A stretch of 35,881 nucleotides of DNA from Bacteroidales bacterium (GCA_017994425.1 JAGOKS010000016.1:1-35881), one strand, 5' to 3'. Numbered from the stretch's first letter, positions 27,063 to 34,445 are shown. Made by a program: numbers and translations. Notes: generated by a model not told the origin, from the letters alone.

Positions 27063-27983
27063 TTATTTATTTACCTGAAAAGTGGTATCTCCGTTTGCTA
27101 AGAATTTCACTATTTGGTTGGCCGATGCTAAGCCGGCATTAATGTTGGCTTCTGCTGTTTCGGCACCCATTTTCTTAGGGGTGGCAAAATAGCGGTTTTG
27201 GAATTTTTCAGCCATTTCTGCAGCATTGTCAGGAGCAATGTCGGAGCAATATTTTAAGTCGGTTCTTTCTTGCATTACTTTTACCAATTCTTCTTCATGG
27301 ATTACTTCCTTGCGTGCTGTGTTGATTATACAAGCGCCTTTGGGCATTTGGGATAATAAATGATAGCCAATTGATTTTTTGGTTTGCTCGTTGGCAGGAA
27401 TATGTAAAGATATGAAATGGCATGTTTGATATAGTTTCTCAACACTATCGACCGGAGTAACGCCTTGTGCTTTGATTTTATCGGCAGAGATAAAGGGGTC
27501 GTAAGCGTAGATTTCCATTCCAAATCCTTTCGCAATATGAGCCGCTAAGCACCCAACATTGCCGTACGCATGGATTCCCAGTTTTTTACCTTTTAATTCT
27601 GAACCGGTTCCCGGTTTAAAGGTATTACGCGACATGTAAATCATCATACCAATGGCTAATTCGGCAACGGCATTGGAATTTTGTCCCGGAGTATTCATGC
27701 AAACAATTTTTTTTGCTGAACAAGCGGCTAAATCCAGATTATCATAACCGGCACCGGCACGAACAACTATTTTTAATTTTTGAGCAGCATCTACTACCTC
27801 TTTAGTAACTTTATCCGATCGTACAATTAATGCATCAGCATCGCTTACAGCTTTGTAGAAGTCTTTCACATCGGTGTATTTTTCAAGGAGTGCCAATGTG
27901 TGTCCTGCTTTTTCCACTATTTTACGTATCCCGTCAACGGCGGTTTTTGCAAATGGTTTTTCTGTTGCTACTAATACTTTCAT
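27063..27983 (-). CDS. serA: Phosphoglycerate dehydrogenase (short form, no ACT domain)
   Basis: SerA oxidises 3-phosphoglycerate to 3-phosphohydroxypyruvate, the first step of serine synthesis. The 306-residue protein has the D-2-hydroxyacid dehydrogenase layout: VRAGAGYDNLDLAA, NTPGQNSNAVAELAIGMM, a nucleotide-binding GKKLGIHAYGNVG, and INTARKEVIHEEEL containing the conserved Arg. It lacks the C-terminal ACT regulatory domain of the E. coli enzyme. At the site of the canonical catalytic His (TPHIGAS in most SerA) the sequence reads ATPKKMGAETAEANINAG, and the usual ALDVFExEP Glu motif is replaced by CSDIAPDN. As I recall, Bacteroides SerA has the same substitution. It follows serC by 14 bases. 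Confidence 0.88.
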   Translation of the reverse strand: MKVLVATEKPFAKTAVDGIRKIVEKAGHTLALLEKYTDVKDFYKAVSDADALIVRSDKVTKEVVDAAQKLKIVVRAGAGYDNLDLAACSAKKIVCMNTPGQNSNAVAELAIGMMIYMSRNTFKPGTGSELKGKKLGIHAYGNVGCLAAHIAKGFGMEIYAYDPFISADKIKAQGVTPVDSVEKLYQTCHFISLHIPANEQTKKSIGYHLLSQMPKGACIINTARKEVIHEEELVKVMQERTDLKYCSDIAPDNAAEMAEKFQNRYFATPKKMGAETAEANINAGLASANQIVKFLANGDTTFQVNK

Positions 27984-27997
27984 GAGTTTAATTTTTA

Positions 27998-29071
27998 TTA
28001 TTTATTTAGTTTTTCAAATTCCTGCATGCAATCAACGAAGGCTTGCACACTTTCTTTCGGACAGGCATTATAGATAGATGCACGGAAACCTCCAACGGAA
28101 CGATGTCCTTTAATGCCAACCATGCCACGTTCTTTGGCAAAAGCCATAAACGCTTCTTCTTTGTCTTTGTATCCTTCAGACATAACAAAACATACGTTCA
28201 TTATAGAGCGGCTGTCTTTTTCTGCAGTGCCTACAAACATAGAGTTACGGTCAATTTCGTTGTATAACAATGCTGCCTTTTCTTCATTCATTTTTTGAAC
28301 CGCTTTTAATCCACCCAATCGTTTTACCCATTTTAATGTTTCGTTCATTACAAGTATGGAGAATACAGGAGGAGTATTAAACATGGAACTTTCGTCAATA
28401 TGGGTTTTATAATTCAACATAGTAGGTAAATAGCGGCTTACTTTTCCTAACGCATCTTCTTTGATGATAACAAAAGTTACACCTGCAGGGCCTACATTTT
28501 TTTGAGCACCACCGTAAATCATTATGTATTTTGAAACATCTACCGGACGACTCATAATGTCGGATGACATATCAGCAATCATAGGAACCGGAGAGTCCAT
28601 ATCGTAACGGATTTCTGTTCCGTAAATAGTATTATTGGTAGTAATATGGAAATAATCAACATCTTTAGGAATGGTATAACCTTTGGGAATATAGTTAAAT
28701 GTTTTATCTGCTGATGAAGCAACACATACAGCATCACCAATTCCTTTTGCTTCTTTTAAAGCTTTCTTTGCCCATACACCGGTTTCTAAATAAGCAGCTT
28801 TCTTTTCCATAAAATTTAATGGTATCATGGCAAATTGCATGGAAGCACCACCACCCAAGAATAATACTTTGTATCCATCAGGAATATTTAGTAATTCTTT
28901 CCATAAGGCTTCTGTTTCATCCATCACTGCTTGCCATTCTTTGGAACGATGGGATACTTCTATCACCGACATTCCTGTACCTTTAAAATCTTTCAATGCT
29001 TCGATAGCTGCATTGATAGCTTCTTTTGGAAGGACACACGGTCCTGCATTAAAATTATGTACTCGTTTCAT
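27998..29071 (-). CDS. serC: Phosphoserine aminotransferase
   Basis: SerC transaminates 3-phosphohydroxypyruvate with glutamate to phosphoserine, using PLP. The 357-residue protein starts [20 protein letters not shown]. It has ISHR-type [11 protein letters not shown], the phosphate-binding [14 protein letters not shown], and the PLP lysine in [20 protein letters not shown]. The C-terminal part has [21 protein letters not shown]. With serA directly downstream it forms the serine-synthesis operon; phosphoserine phosphatase (serB) is not in the window. Confidence 0.95.
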   Translation of the reverse strand: MKRVHNFNAGPCVLPKEAINAAIEALKDFKGTGMSVIEVSHRSKEWQAVMDETEALWKELLNIPDGYKVLFLGGGASMQFAMIPLNFMEKKAAYLETGVWAKKALKEAKGIGDAVCVASSADKTFNYIPKGYTIPKDVDYFHITTNNTIYGTEIRYDMDSPVPMIADMSSDIMSRPVDVSKYIMIYGGAQKNVGPAGVTFVIIKEDALGKVSRYLPTMLNYKTHIDESSMFNTPPVFSILVMNETLKWVKRLGGLKAVQKMNEEKAALLYNEIDRNSMFVGTAEKDSRSIMNVCFVMSEGYKDKEEAFMAFAKERGMVGIKGHRSVGGFRASIYNACPKESVQAFVDCMQEFEKLNK

Positions 29072-29202
29072 GTGTATACTTTTATAGTTAAAAATTTAAT
29101 TTCAAAAATTTATTTATCGTTATTTTTATAATTCTGCAAAATTAGACAAATTAACAATAGGTTTTATAAACTTATATAAAATTTTGTTTGCTTAAAAAGC
29201 AA

Positions 29203-29237
29203 AAAAGGAGGTTAATTTTTTGAATCAACCTCCTTTT
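29203..29237 (-). terminator. Terminator after the small lipoprotein gene
   Basis: AAAAGGAGGTT (29203-29213) pairs with AACCTCCTTTT (29227-29237). On the minus strand a T run follows the stem. It lies 17 bases past the stop of the lipoprotein gene and upstream of serC. Confidence 0.8.
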
Positions 29238-29253
29238 GATTTTGTTGGAGGAT

Positions 29254-29661
29254 TTATCGTATCAAATGGATATCGCAGGTTACGGTATCATTTCCTTTTA
29301 ATTCGATGTTTGCGGAACGACCTTCAAAAATAGTTTCTTCATTTCCGAATTTCATAATGAATTTGGCACTTACCTGATACAATATTTTAGATGTATCATT
29401 TAAATCAATCATAATTCCAGATATTTGATAAAATCCTGTGTCGTTGGCAGTTACTTCTTTTAAAGGTGTTTCGTTGTTGACATTATGTAATTTAACACTT
29501 GCACTTTTTGCATCACCTTCCCAACCCGTTTCTGTATCTTCATAGGTTATTTTTCCTTGGATAACACTTTTTAAAATTGGTTCCTCTTCTTCCGGTTTAC
29601 AGGAAGCAAAGCATAAAACGAGTGCAACTACTGTCAATGCTAAAATATTTCTCATTTTCAT
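29254..29661 (-). CDS. Small lipoprotein, carboxypeptidase-regulatory-like fold
   Basis: A 135-residue protein with a signal peptide and lipobox CFASC (lipidated Cys21), followed by an acidic KPEEEEP linker. The mature part reads VIQGKITYEDTETGWEGD, then SASVKLHNVN, VTANDTGFYQISGI and VTCDIHLIR. This resembles the small beta-sandwich regulatory-like domains (CarboxypepD_reg) of many Bacteroidota lipoproteins. I do not know its function. It is monocistronic with its own terminator. A minus-strand TACTTTTG at 29712-29719 is a candidate -7 box. Confidence 0.7.
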   Translation of the reverse strand: MKMRNILALTVVALVLCFASCKPEEEEPILKSVIQGKITYEDTETGWEGDAKSASVKLHNVNNETPLKEVTANDTGFYQISGIMIDLNDTSKILYQVSAKFIMKFGNEETIFEGRSANIELKGNDTVTCDIHLIR

Positions 29662-30004
29662 TGTTGTTAATTTTTTATTGTTATTAAACGATTATTTTAA
29701 TTTTTCAAAAACAAAAGTATATAAATTATTTTAAAAAAACCATTCTTTTTATAAATTTTATTTTATTGTATATCAAAGATATGATTATAAAGTATGATTT
29801 TACTAATGATAAACATGTCAATAAAGGCAATTAAAATTCTTTGGGAAATACAAATAGTAGCTAAAGTTAAATGTAAAAATATATTTTTAATAATAGTGAA
29901 AAGATAATTTTATGTAAATTTGCATTCACTATTTAAAAAAGGTAAAATAATCTATACCAAAAGATTAATGCTTTTACATTGAGAATAAATATATGATTAC
30001 GTTT
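29662..30004. other. AT-rich divergent intergenic region before ddl
   Basis: About 340 bases between the divergent lipoprotein gene and ddl. TACTTTTG on the minus strand (29712-29719) and TAAATTTG on the plus strand (29915-29922) look like -7 boxes. I see no ORF, RNA gene or strong hairpin in the rest. Confidence 0.4.
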
Positions 30005-30988
30005 ATGAAAAAGAATATTGCAGTAATTGCCGGTGGAAACTCAGGAGAACACGACATTTCCATACGCAGCGGTCGTAACATTGCCGATAAATTGGATAAG
30101 TCCAAGTATGAAGTGTATTTTATACATTTACAAGGAATGGATTGGAAATACATAGCTTCTGACGGGACCTTGTACGATGTTGATAAAAATGATTTTAGTG
30201 TTGTTGTTAATCACAATCGCATTCGTTTTGATTGTGCTTTCATTGCTATTCACGGTAATCCCGGCGAAGACGGGAAGCTGCAAGGGTATTTAGATATGCT
30301 TGGAATTCCTTATGCCGGTTGTAGTGCGGCAGTTTCTGCATTGACGTTTAATAAAAACCTGTGCAATAAGTTTCTTTCAGCTTTTGGTGTTCCAATGGCA
30401 GCTTCTTTGCATTTGTCTCTGGGTGATGCGGTTAATACTGCCGATATAATTCGCAAAGTAGGCTTGCCTTGTTTTGTGAAACCTTGTTGTTCCGGTTCTA
30501 GTGTAGGTGTGTCGAAAGTGTTGAGCGAAAAAGAAATATTACCTGCCATTAAAAACGCCTTTCAACATGATACGGAATTAATCATTGAAAGCTTCATTCA
30601 AGGACGCGAAATTACTTGTGGCGTGATGAGTCTTAAAGGAAAAGTGGAAGTGTTGGCTATAACAGAAGTCATCAGCAAAAAGGCATTCTTTGATTTAGAA
30701 GCTAAATACGACCCCAATCTGGCTGATGAAATAACTCCGGCTCTCATTGATAAAAACGTTCAAACGCAATGTGAACTAATGTCAAAAAACATCTATCAAT
30801 GGTTGGGATGTAAAGGTATTGTGCGGGTTGACTATATTTTCAATGAAAATGGTATCTATTTTATTGAAATCAATACCATCCCGGGTCAAACCAACGAAAG
30901 CATCATCCCTAAGCAAGTACGCTATAAAAATCTTGATTTTACCGCTTTATGCTCTGCCTTTATTGAAGAAGCCATGCATCACCTATAA
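30005..30988 (+). CDS. ddl: D-alanine--D-alanine ligase
   Basis: Ddl makes the D-Ala-D-Ala dipeptide that MurF (also in this window) attaches to the muropeptide. It is an ATP-grasp enzyme: MKKNIAVIAGGNSGEHDIS at the N-terminus, AIHGNPGEDGKLQGYLDMLG, GLPCFVKPCCSGSSVGVSKV for ATP binding, EITPA, and VRVDYIFNENGIYFIEINTI with the Mg-binding residues. I chose the ATG at 30005 because the family starts right at M-K-x-x-I-A-V; an in-frame ATG at 29993 adds only MITF. Length is 327 residues, normal for the family. Confidence 0.93.
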   Translation: MKKNIAVIAGGNSGEHDISIRSGRNIADKLDKSKYEVYFIHLQGMDWKYIASDGTLYDVDKNDFSVVVNHNRIRFDCAFIAIHGNPGEDGKLQGYLDMLGIPYAGCSAAVSALTFNKNLCNKFLSAFGVPMAASLHLSLGDAVNTADIIRKVGLPCFVKPCCSGSSVGVSKVLSEKEILPAIKNAFQHDTELIIESFIQGREITCGVMSLKGKVEVLAITEVISKKAFFDLEAKYDPNLADEITPALIDKNVQTQCELMSKNIYQWLGCKGIVRVDYIFNENGIYFIEINTIPGQTNESIIPKQVRYKNLDFTALCSAFIEEAMHHL

Positions 30989-31043
30989 TATTATTTGTGT
31001 TATTGCGTTTATTCTTTGCTTCTATTATAATGAAAGATATCAG

Positions 31044-32447
31044 ATGAAAAGATTTGTAGGCTATTTGTTTCTGTTTTCAGCTATTGCATTTACATCATGT
31101 AATAAATTAAATATTTATGACAAAAAAGATGCGAAATTAAAATTTTCGTCTTCGATCATTACTTTCGATACAATTTTTACAAGCGTAAGCTCTATTACCA
31201 AACGATTGGTAGTGTATAATCCGTATAGCGGTGATATTAACACCGACATCTACTTATTGGGAGATAACAATTCTTATTTCAGCCTGAATATAAATGGAGT
31301 TGCGGCACGAAAGCTTACGGATGTAGAAATACCGGCAAAGGATAGTATTTTTATTTTCGTGAAAGTAATCATAAATCCTAATCAGCAAAACACTCCCATG
31401 CTGTTAACGGATACCATCCGATTTTTCACCAATGGGAATACCCAAAATGTTGAACTATTGGCTTACGGACAGGATGCGAATTTTATTGTTCCCAACAGAA
31501 GTTTGGGAAATTTAAGTTATTTCATTGTTGCCGGTGAAGGCGAAGAAGTAACATGGACAAAAGAAAAACCCTATGTTATTTACGGTTATGCCGTTGTTGA
31601 TTCGGTAGGTAAACTTAATATTGAAGCGGGTACTAAAATTTATGTACATAAAAAAGGAGGATTGTGGATTTACAAAGGAGGGTGCTTGCACGTAAATGGC
31701 ACTCAAGACGAGCCTGTTGAATTCCAAGGTGACCGTCTCGAAGACTTTTTCCAGGATGATTATGAACAATGGGACAGAATATGGATAAACGAAGGTTCTC
31801 AAGACAACATCATCAATTATGCGGTGATTAAGAATGCGTTTATCGGTATACAAGCCGAAATACTAGATAAGGATATGGGTAATAAACTCATCCTTACAAA
31901 TAGCATTATTAAAAAGTCGGCAGGCATGGGGTTCTTAGCCAAAAACTATACGGTAGAAGCGTATAACAATATCATTGCCAATTGCGGACAGCATTGCATA
32001 GCTTTGACACAAGGAGGTACCTATACGTTTATCCACAACACCATTTACAATGCCTACAGCTTGGGAACAAGGGCTACTCCTTCGGTTTTCTTCAGCAATT
32101 ATTATATCGTTAATAACGTGATGTATCTCTCCGATTTCCATTGCGATTTTATTAACAACATTGTTTGGGGTACAAATAAGAGAGAGTTTAACTGTGATTA
32201 CGATAAATCGGCACTCTTTCAAGCTAACATAAGCCATTGTGCCTTTAAATCGGATACCAGTTTCCCCACATATTTTACCTCTATGCTGCTCAATAAAGAC
32301 CCTTTGTTTGAAAAGGTTGCCGATTACGACTTTCAGTTGCAGGCAGCTTCCCCATGCAAGGGGGCCGGTAAATCAAGTACGGGTGTTTTATTCGATATAA
32401 AAGGAAATTCACGAAATGCACCTCCCTCCATAGGTGCTTATGAATAA
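31044..32447 (+). CDS. Right-handed beta-helix lipoprotein
   Basis: A 467-residue lipoprotein. The start at 31044 gives a clean signal peptide with lipobox AFTSC (lipidated Cys19); the open frame upstream lies within ddl and is not credible. Residues about 20-150 form an Ig-like domain (FDTIFTSVSSITKRLVVYN). From about 170, VDSVGKLNIEAGTKIYVHK, GTQDEPVEFQGD, NIINYAVIKNAFIG and NKLILTNSIIKKSAG form parallel beta-helix turns. The end is ASPCKGAGKSSTG then DIKGNSRNAPPSIGAYE, as in choice-of-anchor/pectate-lyase-like proteins. No lyase residues are identifiable, so the function is unknown. It starts 55 bases after ddl and overlaps aroK. Confidence 0.82.
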   Translation: MKRFVGYLFLFSAIAFTSCNKLNIYDKKDAKLKFSSSIITFDTIFTSVSSITKRLVVYNPYSGDINTDIYLLGDNNSYFSLNINGVAARKLTDVEIPAKDSIFIFVKVIINPNQQNTPMLLTDTIRFFTNGNTQNVELLAYGQDANFIVPNRSLGNLSYFIVAGEGEEVTWTKEKPYVIYGYAVVDSVGKLNIEAGTKIYVHKKGGLWIYKGGCLHVNGTQDEPVEFQGDRLEDFFQDDYEQWDRIWINEGSQDNIINYAVIKNAFIGIQAEILDKDMGNKLILTNSIIKKSAGMGFLAKNYTVEAYNNIIANCGQHCIALTQGGTYTFIHNTIYNAYSLGTRATPSVFFSNYYIVNNVMYLSDFHCDFINNIVWGTNKREFNCDYDKSALFQANISHCAFKSDTSFPTYFTSMLLNKDPLFEKVADYDFQLQAASPCKGAGKSSTGVLFDIKGNSRNAPPSIGAYE

Positions 32448-32967
32448 GAAAGACATGCGTATCTATATCCTTGGTTTTATGGGTAGCGGCAAAAGCACAT
32501 TCGGTAAACAATTGGCACATTATGCCAAGTGTCCGTTTATTGATTTGGATAAACATTTTGAGAAAACATATCATACAAGTATCCTCGATTTTTTCACACA
32601 TCATGCTGAAAGTGAGTTCAGGGAAAAGGAAGCGGCATTGCTGCGTGAAAGCGATTTTCCTGCCCAAGCGGTTATTTCATTGGGTGGAGGTACGCCTTGT
32701 TTTTACGATAATATGGATTGGCTCCTTAAAGACGGTTTGTGTGTGTATTTGAAACTTTCGCCCAAAGGCTTGCAATATCGTTTGTTGCATTCCAAAAAAC
32801 AACGTCCCTTGGTTCAAGGGAAAAGTCCGGAAGAACTGCTCACTTATATTGATACATTGTTGCAAGAAAGAGAAAAATATTACGAGCAGGCACATCTTAT
32901 TGTTCCCGGAATTATCTTGAAAAGTGCTCACAAAAGCGAAACCTTCCGCAGGATAATGAATGTGTGA
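32440..32967 (+). CDS. aroK: Shikimate kinase
   Basis: Shikimate kinase phosphorylates the 3-hydroxyl of shikimate in the aromatic amino acid pathway. It has Walker A GFMGSGKSTFG, FIDLDKHFEK with the shikimate-binding Asp, SEFREKEAALL with the binding Arg, ISLGGGTP (the GGG loop) and the lid KKQRPLVQG. Possible starts are GTG 32434, ATG 32440 and ATG 32455. The one at 32440 overlaps the preceding stop by eight bases, implying coupled translation. The ATG at 32455 (MRIYILGFMG) is closest to the usual family start. A strong terminator follows 15 bases after the stop. Confidence 0.92.
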   Translation: MNKKDMRIYILGFMGSGKSTFGKQLAHYAKCPFIDLDKHFEKTYHTSILDFFTHHAESEFREKEAALLRESDFPAQAVISLGGGTPCFYDNMDWLLKDGLCVYLKLSPKGLQYRLLHSKKQRPLVQGKSPEELLTYIDTLLQEREKYYEQAHLIVPGIILKSAHKSETFRRIMNV

Positions 32968-32981
32968 AAGTGTCTTGCTCT

Positions 32982-33016
32982 GTAAGCGGGTGATTTGAAT
33001 TCACCCGCTTACTTTT
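32982..33016 (+). terminator. Intrinsic terminator after aroK, left end of repeat unit 1
   Basis: GTAAGCGGGTGA (32982-32993) pairs perfectly with TCACCCGCTTAC (33001-33012) around a seven-base loop, followed by TTTT. The same hairpin opens each repeat unit. Confidence 0.85.
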
Positions 33017-33040
33017 CCGCAATAAAAAATATTTCACGTT

Positions 33041-33068
33041 TTGCTTATTGTAATATTTTGTATATTTG
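33041..33068 (+). promoter_or_regulatory. Promoter of target gene 1
   Basis: TTG at 33041-33043 (within TTTTG), 17 bases, then TATATTTG at 33061-33068: a good Bacteroidota -33/-7 pair. The leader to the ATG at 33122 is about 50 bases. Present unchanged in all three units. Confidence 0.65.
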
Positions 33069-33121
33069 CAAAATTAAATGTACAAAGATTTATCAAATTT
33101 ATAATTTAACAATAATCTATT

Positions 33122-34054
33122 ATGAATAAATACATTATTTCTTTATTGGTACTTATTTTCAGTTTGAATGCGGCGGCACAAACTAAGCCTACGCCGGTAA
33201 GTGAACGTATGGTTGATGGTAAACGCATGGTAATTTATAGTGATGGCACTTGGAAAGAAAAAGAATATACCAAACCCAAAATCCAATGGGTTGCTATACC
33301 CGGGGGCACATTTACCATGGGGAGCCCTTATGACCAAGCAGACAGAGAGGATATCGAAACACCCCATCAAGTAACATTGAGTGCGTTTAAAATGAGTAAG
33401 TATGAAATTACCAATGCCCAGTATGCCGCCTTTTTAAATGCCAAAAACATTGGCAGTGATGGAAAATATGAGGCAGGATCCTATCCTACAGAAGAACTAA
33501 TTTATCAAAGTGGAGGCAATTATGATTGGGGGTTGCATTATGTAGATGGACAATGGGTGCCGGTTGCGGGATATGAAAACTACCCGGTGATAAATGTTAC
33601 TTGGTATGGAGCCTCGGAATTTGCTGCCTATATGGGTTGCCGCCTGCCTACTGAGGCTGAATGGGAATATGCCTGCCGAGCGGGAACTACCACCCATTTT
33701 AATACAGGTATCTGTTTAAATACCACACAAGCCAATTATGATGGGAGTTACCCCATGGAATGGTGTAGCGAGGGAGTATATAGAGGCAAAACAATGCCGG
33801 TGGGTAGTTTTTCTCCCAATGCTTGGGGCTTGTGTGATATGCATGGAAATGTATGGGAATGGTGTAGTGATTGGTACGATGAATATCCAATCTATGCACA
33901 AACAAATCCTAAAGGTCCTGCAAGCGGGGCGTGCCGAGTTTTCCGTGGCGGTAGTTGGTACAACGATGCTCGCTATTGTCGTAGTGCCTATCGCAACCGC
34001 TACTTTCCGTTCAACTACTACAACCTTATAGGTTTTCGTGTGGTTTCTCTTTAG
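33122..34054 (+). CDS. Exported FGE-sulfatase-fold protein, probable DGR variable protein 1
   Basis: A 310-residue protein with a Sec signal peptide (residues 1-20, ending NAAAQ) and a short GKRMVIYSDGTWKEK module. A formylglycine-generating-enzyme-like (C-type lectin-like) domain runs from about residue 55: WVAIPGGTFTMGSP, KYEITNAQYAAFLNAK, CRLPTEAEWEYACRAG, LCDMHGNVWEWCSDWY and VFRGGSW. The last 35 residues are GGSW, variable, ARYCRSA, variable, RN, variable, GFRVVSL, the layout of diversity-generating retroelement target proteins such as Treponema TvpA. True FGE enzymes have two active-site Cys here; only YC remains, so it is a ligand-binding fold and not an enzyme. It has no type IX CTD or lipobox, so location (periplasm or outside) is unclear. 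Compared with its paralogue at 34499, most changes fall in the C-terminal loops and at residues 116-140. Confidence 0.88.
   Translation: MNKYIISLLVLIFSLNAAAQTKPTPVSERMVDGKRMVIYSDGTWKEKEYTKPKIQWVAIPGGTFTMGSPYDQADREDIETPHQVTLSAFKMSKYEITNAQYAAFLNAKNIGSDGKYEAGSYPTEELIYQSGGNYDWGLHYVDGQWVPVAGYENYPVINVTWYGASEFAAYMGCRLPTEAEWEYACRAGTTTHFNTGICLNTTQANYDGSYPMEWCSEGVYRGKTMPVGSFSPNAWGLCDMHGNVWEWCSDWYDEYPIYAQTNPKGPASGACRVFRGGSWYNDARYCRSAYRNRYFPFNYYNLIGFRVVSL
33923..34039 (+). other. DGR variable region (VR) of target gene 1
   Basis: In this 3' end of the gene, codons that differ from copy 2 within the GGSW-to-IGF loops all end in C or T (TAC, AAC, GAT, TAT, CGC, TTT, TTC, CTT). That is the NNY spectrum expected when AAC/AAT template codons are adenine-mutagenised. 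Framework codons (GGT AGT TGG, GCT CGC, TGT CGT AGT, GGT TTT CGT) are unchanged. Differences at 33923-33934 (S-G-A-C versus S-G-S-H) suggest the VR begins there. The template repeat is not in the window. Confidence 0.75.
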
Positions 34055-34094
34055 TTTAGGTGGAAATTTTCATCCTTCCTTTTAAGCAAAAAGA

Positions 34095-34163
34095 GCTTTG
34101 CCATAAGGGAGTGAGGCAAGGCTCGTGCGGAGCCGAGACAGACGAACGACTAATAGGCAAAGC
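34095..34163 (+). other. Structured intergenic element 1 (nested inverted repeats)
   Basis: GCTTTGCC (34095-34102) pairs with GGCAAAGC (34156-34163) as an outer 8-bp stem. Inside, GGCTC (34120-34124) pairs with GAGCC (34130-34134) around a five-base loop. It lies 41 bases after the target gene stop. It is kept in copy 2 with one change only in the inner loop. No T run follows, so it is probably not a simple terminator. Confidence 0.6.
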
Positions 34164-34192
34164 GATGAAAAAATAAAATAAAAATATCAACA

Positions 34193-34306
34193 ATGCAGAT
34201 ACGAATATTTACAATACCCATAACAGATAGTGGAGAATTACAGGGAGAAATGAATAGATTTTTAGCAAGTCAAAGTGTAAAGAGTCCTGGGTGCCGAAAC
34301 AATTAA
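34193..34306 (+). pseudogene. Truncated DGR accessory (HRDC-type) gene fragment 1
   Basis: A 37-codon ORF beginning MQIRIFTIPITDSGELQGEM, then NRFLASQSV, and ending in unrelated SPGCRNN. The start resembles, as I recall, the N-terminus of HRDC-domain accessory proteins encoded between the target gene and the reverse transcriptase in Bacteroidota DGRs. The HRDC domain itself is absent, so this looks like a breakpoint-truncated copy carried along in the tandem duplication. It could instead be a small expressed peptide. Confidence 0.5.
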
Positions 34307-34358
34307 AAATTAAAAATTAAAAATTAAGGAGAAAATAGCATGTGAATTACGCTGATAT

Positions 34359-34394
34359 AGTAAGCGGGTGATTTGAATTCACCCGCTTACTTTT
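34359..34394 (+). terminator. Terminator hairpin, left end of repeat unit 2
   Basis: GTAAGCGGGTGA (34360-34371) pairs with TCACCCGCTTAC (34379-34390), followed by TTTT. It insulates target gene 2 from transcription of unit 1. Confidence 0.85.
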
Positions 34395-34417
34395 CGGAAT
34401 AAAAAATATTTCACGTT

Positions 34418-34445
34418 TTGCTTATTGTAATATTTTGTATATTTG
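34418..34445 (+). promoter_or_regulatory. Promoter of target gene 2
   Basis: TTG at 34418-34420, 17 bases, TATATTTG at 34438-34445, identical to the unit 1 promoter, 53 bases before the ATG at 34499. Confidence 0.65.

Larger units (their letters stand above)
32982..34359 (+). repeat. Tandem repeat unit 1 (DGR target cassette)
   Basis: This 1378-base unit contains a terminator hairpin, a promoter, an FGE-fold target gene, a structured intergenic element, a 37-codon accessory-gene fragment and an AT-rich tail. It recurs at 34360-35754 (1395 bases; the difference is +18 in the variable region and -1 near the promoter). A third copy starts at 35755. The left boundary coincides with the aroK terminator, since DNA before 32982 is unique. 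Confidence 0.92.

Noticed and set aside
30819-31043. Upstream extension of the beta-helix lipoprotein frame into ddl
   Set aside because: The extension overlaps the conserved ddl C-terminus, and the ATG at 31044 gives a proper lipoprotein signal peptide.
33699-33905. Open frames antisense to and overlapping the two target genes, repeated in both units (also 33738-34031 and 35076-35480)
   Set aside because: They recur only because the target genes are duplicated, have no start context or family resemblance, and are shadows of the strongly supported frames.
33122-34054. True formylglycine-generating enzyme (sulfatase maturation)
   Set aside because: The first of the two active-site cysteines near the C-terminus is absent and that segment is the variable region; no sulfatase gene is nearby.
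34303-34326. (TTAAAAA)n tract as a phase-variation microsatellite
   Set aside because: Only about three 7-base periods, located after a truncated ORF and not in a promoter or coding frame; copy 2 has the same length.
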